Shown here in pieces: positions 25,758 to 35,116 of a DNA stretch of 64,000 nt (positions are counted from its first letter, which is position 1; every line of letters starts with the position of its first letter). The position numbers and the translations under genes were made by a program. The notes beneath the pieces were generated by a model that saw only the letters and a program-made list of their open reading frames with translations, was not told the origin of the DNA and did not search any database. The stretch comes from JBBQWT01 sp038210375. Lineage in GTDB: Bacteria; Acidobacteriota; Terriglobia; Terriglobales; Acidobacteriaceae. Location of the stretch: NCBI GenBank assembly GCA_038210375.1, contig JBBQWT010000016.1, positions 20,426 through 84,425 on the forward strand, in the 5' to 3' direction.

Positions 25758-26141
25758 GGGCCTGGCATCGAAATACGCGACTTCGATACTGAGATTGATC
25801 GCTACGAACGTACGCCGGAGGGCGACTACTCTAACTCTCGATCTTCATGAACAGAGCGAGCTACATGCAGGAGCGGAGCCGGCGCAGGCTGCTGACCCAA
25901 ACTCGCACGAACACCTGTCGTTCACCAACGGAAGGCTGACCAGCCGCAGTATTGATGCGGGAAGCCAGTTGATCGTGCAAATGAGCTTCGTGAAGTCGCC
26001 GTATGCCCGGATCAATCTCGGCACGGGCACTGAATCTTAAGATTCGAAGGCGTAGCACTACCTCCATCGACGTTCCTGCATCGCATTGAAGTACTGACGG
26101 GATGTCCATGGAAATGGACTCTGCGCTGACGTCTTACAAGC
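25758..26141. other. Intergenic region, no supported gene
   Basis: About 380 bp between the kinase and PAP2 genes. An 81-codon frame at 25795-26040 has no ribosome site, no homologous motif and an erratic composition, so I leave it out. No terminator hairpin with a T tail is visible. Confidence 0.35.
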
Positions 26142-27182
26142 GTGGGTTATGATTCCAAATTCATGCCATGTCTAATTTTGGCGACGGAGAGGCGTCCGCT
26201 GAACAACTTCCCTCACGACATCACCGGCGCGGCCATTTTAGGGTCCCCGGCCATCGCCCTGGGGCAGATTCTCCCTGGTCTCGAACGATATGGCGGAGGG
26301 AGGAGTCGCGCACTGGTTCTGCTCGGCGCTTTCGTCGTAGCTTTGTTTCTCGGCGTGCGCTGGTTTCAAGGGCACGCCGGTTCACTTGCCCAGGCAGCGC
26401 CGCGGATGCTTCAACGAATCGCGGATTCTGCCGTCTCTCGACGAATCCGGGAGCGCCATCCCCGCGCATGGATGTTCACGATGCAACGTTTTCAAAGCGG
26501 CGGATACCTGGGCCTCCATCTGACGGTGGGGATGATGATCGCCCTGGCTGCGCTATGGGTGTTCGCCGGCGTGACCGAAGATGTAATCCATGGCGACCCC
26601 CTCATCCAATTCGACCTACGCGTTTTCAACTGGCTTCATCAACACACGTCACCGCTGGGGAGCAGGATTTTTGAGGCAGTCGGCTGGATGGCGTCACCGG
26701 TCTTAATTATTACGACGGCGGTCCTGGTCGCTCTCGTCTTGTTCCTTCGCAAGAACTGGCTTCTCTTTTCGGCTTGGACCGCAACTCTCGTTGGGTCGGG
26801 AATTGTGGATGCCTCGGTTAAACACATTTTCAAGCGTCCCCGGCCGAACAGTATGGATGTCTTCTTGTATGGCCCCGGCAATAGCTTCCCCAGCGGACAT
26901 GCGCTGGGGTCGCTGGTCTTCTACGGGATGATTGCCTACCTACTCGTGGTCTTCCGGGTGAAAGACCGGGGCTCCCAAATCGCCATCGTCGTTGCCGCTG
27001 CCTTGATCGTCCTCGCCATCGGCTTCAGCCGGCTCTATATCGGCGTGCACTATTTCAGCGACATCTTGGCCGGCTACGCAGCCGGGCTGGTGTGGCTTTC
27101 CACCTGCATCACCGCGGTGGAGGTTGCGCGCCGCCAACCCCATCCTAACCCGGAGGCAATGCCGCCGCCAGAGCAGCGATAA
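26142..27182 (+). CDS. PAP2-family membrane phosphatase
   Basis: A 346-residue integral membrane protein. The phosphatidic-acid phosphatase signature is complete: KHIFKRPRPNS (motif 1), FPSGHALGS (motif 2) and SRLYIGVHYFSDILAG (motif 3, with the nucleophilic His), flanked by about six hydrophobic helices. Such enzymes hydrolyse lipid phosphates or undecaprenyl pyrophosphate on the periplasmic face. Residues 1-110 form an unusual N-terminal extension with one hydrophobic segment (ALVLLGAFVVALFLGVRWF) and a basic helix; the true start could be the ATG at 26163 or later. No lipid or cell-wall genes adjoin it. Confidence 0.88.
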   Translation: MGYDSKFMPCLILATERRPLNNFPHDITGAAILGSPAIALGQILPGLERYGGGRSRALVLLGAFVVALFLGVRWFQGHAGSLAQAAPRMLQRIADSAVSRRIRERHPRAWMFTMQRFQSGGYLGLHLTVGMMIALAALWVFAGVTEDVIHGDPLIQFDLRVFNWLHQHTSPLGSRIFEAVGWMASPVLIITTAVLVALVLFLRKNWLLFSAWTATLVGSGIVDASVKHIFKRPRPNSMDVFLYGPGNSFPSGHALGSLVFYGMIAYLLVVFRVKDRGSQIAIVVAAALIVLAIGFSRLYIGVHYFSDILAGYAAGLVWLSTCITAVEVARRQPHPNPEAMPPPEQR

Positions 27183-27191
27183 CAGTGCCGG

Positions 27192-27387
27192 GGGAGGAAC
27201 CAGGGGAAAGACGGAACGTTTGCCATCTTTGCTAGTAGCTTGTGAGGCTGTGGCTCCGTTTGGCTCGCGTAGCATTGTTTTTTTTGTTTCCTTCTGGAAT
27301 CGCCCCAGTCAGGACGCCTTGGCTATGCTGATAGCTATTGAGAAAACCAAGGGAGAAAACCAGGGGACAGAAGGTCCGTTTTCCATC
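27192..27387 (+). repeat. Degenerate direct repeat pair of about 36 bp
   Basis: 27192-27227 and 27351-27387 share GGGAG(G/A)AAACCAGGGGA-A/C-AGA...GTTT-CCATC with several mismatches. They lie in the spacer between the PAP2 gene and the convergent kinase gene. Their origin is unknown; such short spacer repeats often derive from REP-type elements. Confidence 0.4.
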
Positions 27388-27392
27388 CATCC

Positions 27393-29558
27393 TCAGGGCA
27401 AGCGCGGCGCGGCCAACGGGGGCGCCGGGGCTGCCGTTGCGGGCGGGCGGGCTATTTCCAGGCCCGCTTTGCGCAGACCCTCCACCAGATGCTCGACCAT
27501 CTCCGGACCATGCCACTTCCCAAGTTGTTCGTATGCGGTCGCGGCATAGTCGGGCTTGAGGATGGACAATTCCCGCAGGGCCTTGCTCGCGGCTTCTCGT
27601 TCGCCCAGCTGCCCGGAGGCCGCCGCGAGGGCCTCGTACGAGCCAAAGTATCCTGGCAGATCAATCTTGAGCGCCACGTTCAGCGCACCCCGATAGTCGC
27701 CCAGACGGTAGGAATTGTAGAAGTGGGGGAACCAATACCATCCGGGATGACTGGGGTTCAGTTGCAGCGCCCGATCCACCAGTGAACAGCCCTGCTCCCA
27801 GTCGCCCGCATAAGCCATCATGCTGCCCAGTCCGGCCAGAGTGGGGCTGTCCAGGGGATTGATGGCGATGGCTTGCTCCGCCGCGGCTCGAAATGCCGGG
27901 AACTCTTTGCAGAAAAACAACGCGCGGGCGAGGGCGTTGTGGGCGACCGCGTTGGAGGGAGCGGCGTTGGCCGCTCTCCGCGCTGCCTTCAGCGCACGAC
28001 CGAGGGGGTCAGGCTGGAGGTTAAATCCGCCGGAATACTCCAAACAGTACGAGAACGCAAGCATTGCCAGGGCATCGGCATAATTCGGCGCTCGCTGGAC
28101 GGCCAGTTCCAAGGCCGCACGAATGGCCGCGTGCTCCTCGGAAGTGAAGCGGTAGCCGAAGCCAAAGCTGCGCAGCACCGCTTCGTAGGGAGTCAGATCG
28201 CCGGGAGATTTGCTCCGCAGCGATTCACTCATGTTGCGCGGCAGAATCCCGTGGGCATCGCCAACCGTGGAGACGATCCGGGGAACGACGTCGTCCTGAA
28301 TCTGAAATATCGCTTCCGGACTGAAGGAATGCTCATAATTTCCCGCCCATAAGTGGGTGCCGGAGCTCGCGTCCACAAGCTTCACCGCGATGCGCAGCTT
28401 CGATCCTGCCTGGCGAAGGCTCCCCTCCATCACGTAGCGCGCCCCCAGTTCCTTTCCCGCGGAGCCCGCGTCCGCTGCTTCGGCGGCATAGGGAGCAGTG
28501 GACTTCGGCGTGACCACCCGGAGATAAGAAAACCGGGAGAGGCCCATTACGATGTCTTCGGTCAGCCCCTCGGCCAACGCCGTGAGGTCGGCGTTACTGC
28601 CGCTGTACTTGAACGGCAGCACCGCAACCCAGAACCCCTCGTCCGCCCGATAAGCACCCGACGCGGATGCCGTCATGGGGCGCGCAGTCGAAGTGCGGGC
28701 AGCCCCCGTGTCCGACGCTTCTCGCGCCACATCGCGGAGCTCATTGCCAAGGTCGCGCGCCGTCTGCGGGCGGTGGCCTGGATCTTTTTCCAGGCAGTGC
28801 CGGATGATTCGTGCCAGATCGCTCGGCAGATCGGCCCGTACTTCGTTCACCAGCGGCGGACTGTCGCGCAGGATCGCTGAGATCAATTCGCCCGAAGACG
28901 TTCCCTCGAACGGCCGCCGCCCGGTTGCCATCTCGTGCAACACCACACCCAGGGAGAAGATGTCGGTGCGATGGTCTATGGCGCGGCCCGTGATCTGCTC
29001 GGGCGACATGTATGCCGGCGTTCCCATAATGATGCCCGCTTGCGTCTCTCCCGCCGACGTCGCAGCGAAATCGTCAGACGTCTGGGGACGCACATCTTTC
29101 GCCAAACCAAAATCCAGCACCTTGACGCGTCCGTCGTCGCTGACCATCACGTTGGCCGGCTTCAGGTCACGATGCACGATGCCTTTGTCGTGCGCTGCGG
29201 CAAGCGCCTGGGCCAGGGCGCCGCCAATCTCGATAATTTGCTGGATCGGAAGGCCCCCTTCAGGAATGCGCTGGTCGAGCCCTTGTCCTTCGACCAGCTC
29301 CATGGTGAGAAAATGAATGCCGTCAGCTTCCTCAACCGAAAAAATGGTAACGATATGCGGGTGATTCAGGGCGGCAACGGCGCGGGCTTCACGCTGAAAG
29401 CGCTCGAGTCGTTCGGGGTCGCAGGCCATCTCCGCGGGCAACATTTTGAGCGCTACGTCGCGCCCCAGTCTGGTGTCGGTAGCCCGATACACCTCCCCCA
29501 TGGCGCCCGCGCCAATCGGGGCGGTGATCCTGTAGTGCGCCAGTGTGCGCTCGATCAG
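27393..29558 (-). CDS. Ser/Thr protein kinase with FlgO-like domain and TPRs, probable CTG start
   Basis: The longest ATG frame begins inside the glycine loop (MGEVYRATD), which cannot be the true start. Nineteen codons upstream, a CTG at 29558 follows AGGAGG by 6 nt and gives MIERTLAHYRITAPIGAGAM, matching the standard N-terminus of this kinase family; no in-frame ATG, GTG or TTG fits. Further motifs are VALKMLPAEM, IVHRDLKPANVMV, VLDFGLAKD and AYMSPEQITG. Residues about 310-430 resemble the FlgO/adenylate-cyclase-associated segment (VAVLPFKYSGSNADLTALAE). The C-terminus is a TPR array with a Pro/Ala-rich tail. Probably cytosolic. Confidence 0.9.
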   Translation of the reverse strand: MIERTLAHYRITAPIGAGAMGEVYRATDTRLGRDVALKMLPAEMACDPERLERFQREARAVAALNHPHIVTIFSVEEADGIHFLTMELVEGQGLDQRIPEGGLPIQQIIEIGGALAQALAAAHDKGIVHRDLKPANVMVSDDGRVKVLDFGLAKDVRPQTSDDFAATSAGETQAGIIMGTPAYMSPEQITGRAIDHRTDIFSLGVVLHEMATGRRPFEGTSSGELISAILRDSPPLVNEVRADLPSDLARIIRHCLEKDPGHRPQTARDLGNELRDVAREASDTGAARTSTARPMTASASGAYRADEGFWVAVLPFKYSGSNADLTALAEGLTEDIVMGLSRFSYLRVVTPKSTAPYAAEAADAGSAGKELGARYVMEGSLRQAGSKLRIAVKLVDASSGTHLWAGNYEHSFSPEAIFQIQDDVVPRIVSTVGDAHGILPRNMSESLRSKSPGDLTPYEAVLRSFGFGYRFTSEEHAAIRAALELAVQRAPNYADALAMLAFSYCLEYSGGFNLQPDPLGRALKAARRAANAAPSNAVAHNALARALFFCKEFPAFRAAAEQAIAINPLDSPTLAGLGSMMAYAGDWEQGCSLVDRALQLNPSHPGWYWFPHFYNSYRLGDYRGALNVALKIDLPGYFGSYEALAAASGQLGEREAASKALRELSILKPDYAATAYEQLGKWHGPEMVEHLVEGLRKAGLEIARPPATAAPAPPLAAPRLP

Positions 29559-29685
29559 ATCAAGCCTCCTGCGAGCCTTGCCCTCGGCAGACCAGGGGTG
29601 TGTAACGGAGCCGCATCATGATAGGTTCATCCGGGGACACCGGACAGGGGTTGAACAGCGAACCACCGAGGCCAGGCTTAAGAGA

Positions 29686-29770
29686 TGCTTCTCGCGCCAA
29701 CCACCTTCACTTTATCACTTTCAGTTGTTACCGCCGCCAGTCTTTGTTAACCACTGCGCGGCGCCGGGAT
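29686..29770 (+). pseudogene. RAYT (REP-associated Y1 transposase) N-terminal fragment
   Basis: The plus strand encodes ANHLHFITFSCYRRQSLLTT and ARRRDGFL and then loses similarity. This is the conserved N-terminus of Y1_Tnp/RAYT proteins. The DNA is clearly homologous to 45619-45700, where a longer remnant is present. No HUH motif or catalytic Tyr remains, so it is a fossil fragment. Confidence 0.7.
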
Positions 29771-30154
29771 GGCTTTCTACCCAGACGTTTGGGGTTGAGC
29801 ATTTTTCGCCCTGATGGTGTCGGGCACCCGGCTTCAGTTCACAAGGAGGATTGCCTTTCCAGGCTCATCATCTTTGGGGAAAGCTCCCTGCGACGCGCTT
29901 TGCGTCAGTACTGTCTTCAGTATCACGAAGAGCGGAATCACCAGGGCAAGCAGAACCTGCTCCTGTTTCCACGTCAGACCGTGCCGTCGACAACAGTAAA
30001 GGCCCCGTAAAGTGCCGCGAGCGTCTCGGCGGACTACTAAAGTACTACCATCAGGGAGCCGCGCGACCCAAAATCAGTTCCCGACGAGTTCTTGACCATA
30101 CGGGAATACCTTCGGCCGCTGAGCATGCGAGGAAGGAGACAACCTCCCTGCGTC

Positions 30155-30186
30155 AAAAAAATCGCCCCGCATTTTCGCGGGGCGAT
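30155..30186 (-). terminator. Rho-independent terminator of the Ig-repeat surface protein gene
   Basis: On the minus strand ATCGCCCCGC pairs with GCGGGGCGAT across a 6-nt loop and is followed by seven T. It lies about 25 bp past the stop of the gene at 30209. Confidence 0.93.
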
Positions 30187-30208
30187 GGTTATTGTATTAA
30201 TGTTGATT

Positions 30209-32410
30209 TTATTTGACAGTCAGGGAAACGCCGGTCGAATGGCTCAAGGATCCACTGCTTCCGGTGATTGTCAATGAATAGGTGGCTCTCGACGTCTTGT
30301 TTCCGGTAGCGATTTTGAGCGTCGAGGTTCCTGAACCGGTGACGGTGCTGGGAGTAAAGCTGGCGGTGGTGCGCGATGGCAAGCCGCTTACGGCAAAACT
30401 TACGGTCCCGGTGAAGTTATTTGTCCCGGTTATAGTTACCCCGTAAGTAGTGCTCGAGCCTCGCAGCACTGTCTGGCTCGAGGGTGATGCAGTGATCGTA
30501 AAGTCAGGCGGAGGTGGAGGCGTGCCCACCTGCAGACTCACGGTGGTGGAGTGGGTGAGAGTTCCGCTGGTTCCAGTAATGGTCAGCGTGTAAGTACCGT
30601 TGGCTATGTTGGAAATGGTCAATGCGGATGAACCCGAACCAGTCACGGTTGGAGGATTGAATCCGGCATTCGCCCCGGCCGGCAAGCCGCTTACAGTAAA
30701 CCCTACTGCTCCAACAAAGCCCCCTGAGGCAGCCACGTTGACGGTGTAATTGGCGTTGGTACCTGTGGCAATCGATTCCGATGCCGGGGTAGCGCTAATG
30801 CTGAAGTCAGGGGTGGCTGGCTGGCCGCATCCGGCGAACTTGAAATTGCCAATGCGGGTGCTCCAATTAAAGGTGCCGCTGGATTGCAGGTATTCGGTGG
30901 TGTACCACAGGGTGCAGTCATCAACTGGATCAACGCTGATGCTGCTGTAGTCCCCCCAACGGTTAAGGGTACGAAGCTGGGCGCCGGTGCCATCTTTGAT
31001 CGTGATCTCGGAGCTCAGCGTGCCCAGGGGATCTCCCGGGGCTCTGCCGGCGAAGCGAATGCCAGGATAGATTGAGCTGCTGGAGACGCTGTAACCCACC
31101 GCCAGGTTGCCGGAATTATCCATGGCCGCGCTTCCCATCCAGCGGTAGCTGGCGTCGGGTGCGTAGGTGCCCTGTTGATAGACGGTGGGGGCAGCATTGC
31201 CCAGGTCACGAAGCTCGTACCAGCGCACACCTACGCTGCTGCCGGCAGTCACTGAGTGGTTTACAACCAGGGCTTCGTGGCCGCCGAAGTTACGGTATGC
31301 AAGCCGATACATTAGCCGGTCGGCAAGCGAATCCAGCAACTGGCTGGTGCTCAATTGCGGAATGCAGGTACCGCCGCCGCCGCAGGCTGCGGAAAATGAC
31401 GTTACTGGCACCGTCACCGGACCCGACAATGTCGCGCTGGGAACTGAAAAGTTAACATTGGTCATCTTCCATACTTCGAGGGAGTTAGCGCCGAAGTCAA
31501 CGAAGTAGGCGGGAGAGTTGGCCGGGGGCGGGGTGCTGCCATCCAAATCCGCGGGCAGGACGCCGCCGTAGGCGGTTCCTAGTTGAAAACAGATCTCATT
31601 GGCTGGCGTACCGGCGAGCATGGCGGAGCGGTCGTAAGCGCACAACTGCGGCCCGACAAAAGTATTGCCGGCAAACATATTGAAAGTTATGTAGTAGCCA
31701 TTGTTCCAGACCCCTAATTTAGGGTAGTCATTAAAGTTGCTATAGCGGAACGCATAGACGTTCCAGCCGCTGGTGTGGGCATCCGGGCCCTTGGAGACGG
31801 CGACACACTGCCAGTATCCAATCGAAGCGCCGTTGGTGACCGAGAATTGGGTCATCACCCAGCGCTTGGCCGCCTTGTCGTACTGGGCAATCGGATCGCC
31901 GTCATTATTGACGGCACAGGGATGGCTGGCGCCGAGTGCTTGAAAAAGCGTGTTGCCGGCTGCCGGGCCATACAGCAGAGTCCCGGATTTGCTGTACACG
32001 GCAAAAGACTCATTTACCCACTGCACATATTGAGTGTCGCCGACGGCGCCATTCGTGTCAGGAGGAGCGGCGTTCGGGGTGTAGCCACCTCCGACGCCCA
32101 AGCCATCAAAGCTGACAACGTTGCCGACTGTGGGAGCGCTGACCGCGAAACTCTGGACAGCAGTGTCTGGCGTTGACGAGATTGCATTCTTGGCGCCCAG
32201 CAGGCGAATGGGTTTATCCCTTTGCCCGTCCTTTTCCTTCAGTGGCGCGGTGTCACGCAAAGGCGGAGCTTCGGCGTGGTCCGAGTGCTTTACTGTTCCC
32301 TTCTGTTGGTCGGAGGCTTCCGCAAAGCTGGCGGTTGCAAAACATGTTATTCCTATGATCAGCAGAATCGCCCAGGCAATATGTGCCGGGCGGGGCTTGG
32401 AATCGTTCAT
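30209..32410 (-). CDS. Large secreted protein with C-terminal Ig-like repeats
   Basis: About 733 residues from the ATG at 32410 (a GGATAA site lies upstream); earlier in-frame starts add disordered sequence. It has a signal peptide (AHIAWAILLIIGITCFATAS), then a region of about 480 residues with propeller-like features (APPDTNGAVGDTQYVQWVNE; PKLGVWNNGYYITFNMF; RWMGSAAMDNSGNLAVGYS). Two tandem Ig-like domains of about 90 residues close it, each beginning PDF(S/T)I(S/T)A(T/S)P and containing T-x-x-L-T-I-(T/S)-x-x-x-G-T. It is a cell-surface or released protein, possibly adhesive. No catalytic site is recognised. It carries its own terminator. Confidence 0.85.
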   Translation of the reverse strand: MNDSKPRPAHIAWAILLIIGITCFATASFAEASDQQKGTVKHSDHAEAPPLRDTAPLKEKDGQRDKPIRLLGAKNAISSTPDTAVQSFAVSAPTVGNVVSFDGLGVGGGYTPNAAPPDTNGAVGDTQYVQWVNESFAVYSKSGTLLYGPAAGNTLFQALGASHPCAVNNDGDPIAQYDKAAKRWVMTQFSVTNGASIGYWQCVAVSKGPDAHTSGWNVYAFRYSNFNDYPKLGVWNNGYYITFNMFAGNTFVGPQLCAYDRSAMLAGTPANEICFQLGTAYGGVLPADLDGSTPPPANSPAYFVDFGANSLEVWKMTNVNFSVPSATLSGPVTVPVTSFSAACGGGGTCIPQLSTSQLLDSLADRLMYRLAYRNFGGHEALVVNHSVTAGSSVGVRWYELRDLGNAAPTVYQQGTYAPDASYRWMGSAAMDNSGNLAVGYSVSSSSIYPGIRFAGRAPGDPLGTLSSEITIKDGTGAQLRTLNRWGDYSSISVDPVDDCTLWYTTEYLQSSGTFNWSTRIGNFKFAGCGQPATPDFSISATPASESIATGTNANYTVNVAASGGFVGAVGFTVSGLPAGANAGFNPPTVTGSGSSALTISNIANGTYTLTITGTSGTLTHSTTVSLQVGTPPPPPDFTITASPSSQTVLRGSSTTYGVTITGTNNFTGTVSFAVSGLPSRTTASFTPSTVTGSGTSTLKIATGNKTSRATYSLTITGSSGSLSHSTGVSLTVK

Positions 32411-32813
32411 CAGGTTATCCTCGAAGTGAATTGAATTGCTCGGCTTTGTGAGTCCTGTTTGCTTGAGTCCGGGGCCGGCTTGCGGATGGATCTGCGAACC
32501 TTGATTTGGTATCAAATTCGTCCTTTGAGCAGGTACAGTCGAGGTCGACACCCGAGCGGGAATGCTGAAAACGTTACGCTAGTTTGCAAAGATTATCGAC
32601 AACCTCGGCGATTGTAAAGGATTATTCTGCGGGGTGACCCGTTCATTGGGTCAGCCATGGACCAGACGTCACTAACAAACTTTTCCCAAATTCAGTGTAC
32701 TGAGGCCGAGAAGATTTGATTTCAAGCGGCAGCACTATACCCCACATCGATCTCTACTAAATGATTTGTGCCTGGCAGTAGAAAATTAATCTGCGCCATA
32801 TCCATTGGCGGGT

Positions 32814-33146
32814 TCATCCTGGATCCCCTGTTTCTGCAGGACACCATGTCATGAAGAACGCCAGGTCGCCGTCGCTGATGGTGCAAAGGATCAGCAAGCC
32901 CCGTGTTCGCAAGCCGCTACGTTCCTCGTTATATTCGACGGCGTCGAGATAGGCGAGTTCGAGGTGAGCCCGATCATGAAGCCTCGCGCCCTTGGTGCCA
33001 TCACCTGCCGACAGTCGCCGCCATGACGATGAATCAAAGCCTTGCGCAATCTTCTCGGCGGCGCCGGCAACGGCTGGTTTGCCGTGCCAGGATCCGAAGT
33101 GATGCTTGGAGTTGACCCCGAGCACATAACCCTGGTCCGCCTTCTA
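32814..33146 (-). pseudogene. IS701/IS4-type transposase fragment
   Basis: The minus strand reads ADQGYVLGVNSKHHFGSWHG, then RRLSAGDGTKGARLHDRAHL, ELAYLDAVEYNEERSGLRTR, GLLI and DGDLAFFMTWCPAET before a stop. The W-x-x-L-S-A-G-x-G-x-K-G-x-R-x-x-D-W/R-A pattern and the TRGLLIRRS-type strand are typical of the DDE transposases of the IS701 group. Both ends are missing: a TAG lies in frame just upstream at about 33150, and the catalytic C-terminus is gone. No terminal inverted repeats are seen. Confidence 0.7.
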
Positions 33147-33269
33147 AGATAATGAGAGCTGTGCGCTCAGATAACGACCCAGGTTCGCGTGCATGCTTTG
33201 ACGAGCTTGCCAAATTAACGTACTCCCGAAGTCGCTGGCGGGGCAGGTCAAAGATCGCAATATGGGTCC

Positions 33270-33405
33270 TCATTGCATTGGCTTTGGCTCCCACAGTTCG
33301 ATTTTCCGACCATCAGGGTCAATGATATGGGCAACGCTTCCCATTTGCCGCATCGACTTCCGCCGTCTTGAGGAACAGGCCACCCAGGCCTATCACTTGT
33401 GCCAT
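33270..33405 (-). pseudogene. VOC/glyoxalase gene with a large internal deletion
   Basis: The 5' end reads MAQVIGLGGLFLKTAEVDA, the usual start of a VOC protein. Within 20 codons another frame gives MGSVAHIIDPDGRKIELWEP and a stop, the usual C-terminal strand and turn. About 70-90 residues in between are missing and the frame has shifted. It lies beside an IS701-type transposase fragment, so loss during transposition or later decay is plausible. Confidence 0.65.
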
Positions 33406-33490
33406 TTTTTCGAACTCCTAGTGTTAACTGGGCGAGTGATGCGTTGAGCTTGTAAACGAAGAGCACGGCTTTGCTCGAGCCTCCGGAATT

Positions 33491-34861
33491 CTACTGAAGC
33501 GTGACCGGGTCCTGCCGAGTGATCAGCCGACCGTTCGCCACAACGAAGCGCAGCCGTCCAAGGGCACTCAGGTCCTGAAGCGGGTTGCCCTCTATGACGA
33601 CGAGATCCGCCGCCTTTCCCGGCTCGAGGGTGCCACGCTCGCTGGCCAAGCCCATGCATTTTGCCGGATTGATTGTCGCCGCCTGTAGTACATGAAGGTT
33701 GCTGAGGCCCGCCTTCGACAGGAGACCGAGTTCCTCATGCAACGAGTAGCCCGGATAAATGTCGCGGGCTCCAAAGTCGGTGCCGGCCATGATCGGAATC
33801 CCTGCCTGATCCATTGCGCGCACCACACCAAAGAACGCCCGGAATATCGTTTGCCGGATCGCGTTTTTTCGTGCAGCTTCGGGCTGTGGCTCGGGCGGAA
33901 AATATTTGTCCCAGAAGGCGGTGAGGGTCGGGGGCGCAATCTTGGCCGCGTCGAGCGGATAGGTCTGCGCCGACAATCCGGAGAAGTTGCGATATTCACT
34001 CAGCGTCGGGGTAAAGCAGGCGCCCTTGGCTTTCATCCGCATGATCAGCGATCCCGGGCCGATACTACTGACCTTATTGAGCGCAAGTTGTCCTTCGTCC
34101 GGCGTCCTGCCCGGGAGGTTCAGCGCGCGAAGTCCGCTTTCGAGCAGAGTTTCAGTGTGCTCCAAGGTGTTAACTCCGGCGTCGACAGCCTCTTCCGCAG
34201 AGACCGAATGCGGGAGGTGTGCCGCCACCCGCATATGTAGGACCCTCGCGGCGGACAGGACGCCTTGGAAGGCCTCTCGTGAAATCCCGTTGTGAATCTT
34301 CAGGAAGTCAACTCCCTCGGCGTGCAAAGCCTGCGCCGCAGCGAACCCCTGTTCTCGGGTCTCCACGGTGAGGCGGTCCGGTGCACCTTCCTTGGGACCG
34401 TCCAGAAAGGGTCCCGCCCGGAGGATGTGGGGACCCTCTATTGCGCGCGTCGCTATGAGCCGCCGGATTGTATCCACCGCGCCCAGATTTCCGCCCATGT
34501 CACGGACCGTGGTCACGCCTGCCTGGAGGAAGGCGGGTGCGACAGCACCCGCAGTGTCGCCGATGCTGGTGTCGGAGAGGTGGACGTGGGAATCCCACAG
34601 GCCGGGAAGGACGTAGTCGCCCCTCCCTTCCACCACCATGACGCCGGCCGGGAGGGGGCGAGCGGAGCCGTCGATCGCTACGATCCGCGCGTTGCGCATT
34701 ACCACAGTTCGATCCCGGGCTACACGTCCGGTGACGACGTCGATCACCTGGACGTGGATCAGGGCGAGTCCTTGATCTGCCGGCGCCCCGGCGCGGGTCG
34801 CGGCGGGCGCGATACCCAGGGTCAAAGCGGCGATCGCGAAGAGCGTGAGATGAGTGGTCAT
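33491..34861 (-). CDS. Secreted amidohydrolase (imidazolonepropionase-like)
   Basis: A 456-residue metal-dependent hydrolase with a signal peptide (LTLFAIAALTLGIAPAATRA). The amidohydrolase metal site is present: DSHVHL (HxH, about 94-98), FLKIHNG with the bridging Lys, VAAHLPH, TLEHTET and the catalytic Asp in AGTDFGA. The N- and C-terminal beta-sandwich pieces (VTGRVARDRTVVMRNARIVA; GTLEPGKAADLVVIEGNPL) are intact. Relatives include prolidase-like and imidazolonepropionase-like enzymes exported to the periplasm. The substrate is probably a small amide or peptide, which is inference. Confidence 0.9.
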   Translation of the reverse strand: MTTHLTLFAIAALTLGIAPAATRAGAPADQGLALIHVQVIDVVTGRVARDRTVVMRNARIVAIDGSARPLPAGVMVVEGRGDYVLPGLWDSHVHLSDTSIGDTAGAVAPAFLQAGVTTVRDMGGNLGAVDTIRRLIATRAIEGPHILRAGPFLDGPKEGAPDRLTVETREQGFAAAQALHAEGVDFLKIHNGISREAFQGVLSAARVLHMRVAAHLPHSVSAEEAVDAGVNTLEHTETLLESGLRALNLPGRTPDEGQLALNKVSSIGPGSLIMRMKAKGACFTPTLSEYRNFSGLSAQTYPLDAAKIAPPTLTAFWDKYFPPEPQPEAARKNAIRQTIFRAFFGVVRAMDQAGIPIMAGTDFGARDIYPGYSLHEELGLLSKAGLSNLHVLQAATINPAKCMGLASERGTLEPGKAADLVVIEGNPLQDLSALGRLRFVVANGRLITRQDPVTLQ

Positions 34862-35116
34862 GATAACTCCGGCGGTTTGGAAAAACGGGTGAAGATTTGA
34901 ACCTTATGTGAGGCCATAGATACTTCGCGCCGCACAGGACGCTGGCCTCGCCCCACGACGCGATGGCGCTGCTTGGGCATGCTTCGTGTTCTCGGAGATA
35001 TCAGACGAACCTTTCAGCCTGACGGAGAACGCGAGTTGAGCGGCTGTGACGACCGGTTCTTCCATAGTGTCGGGCCTCGCCTTATCGTGAATAACAAAAT
35101 TCTATAGCATGGCAAA

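Noticed and set aside
25795..26040. 81-codon ORF between kinase and PAP2 genes
   Set aside because: No ribosome site, no motif and no context.
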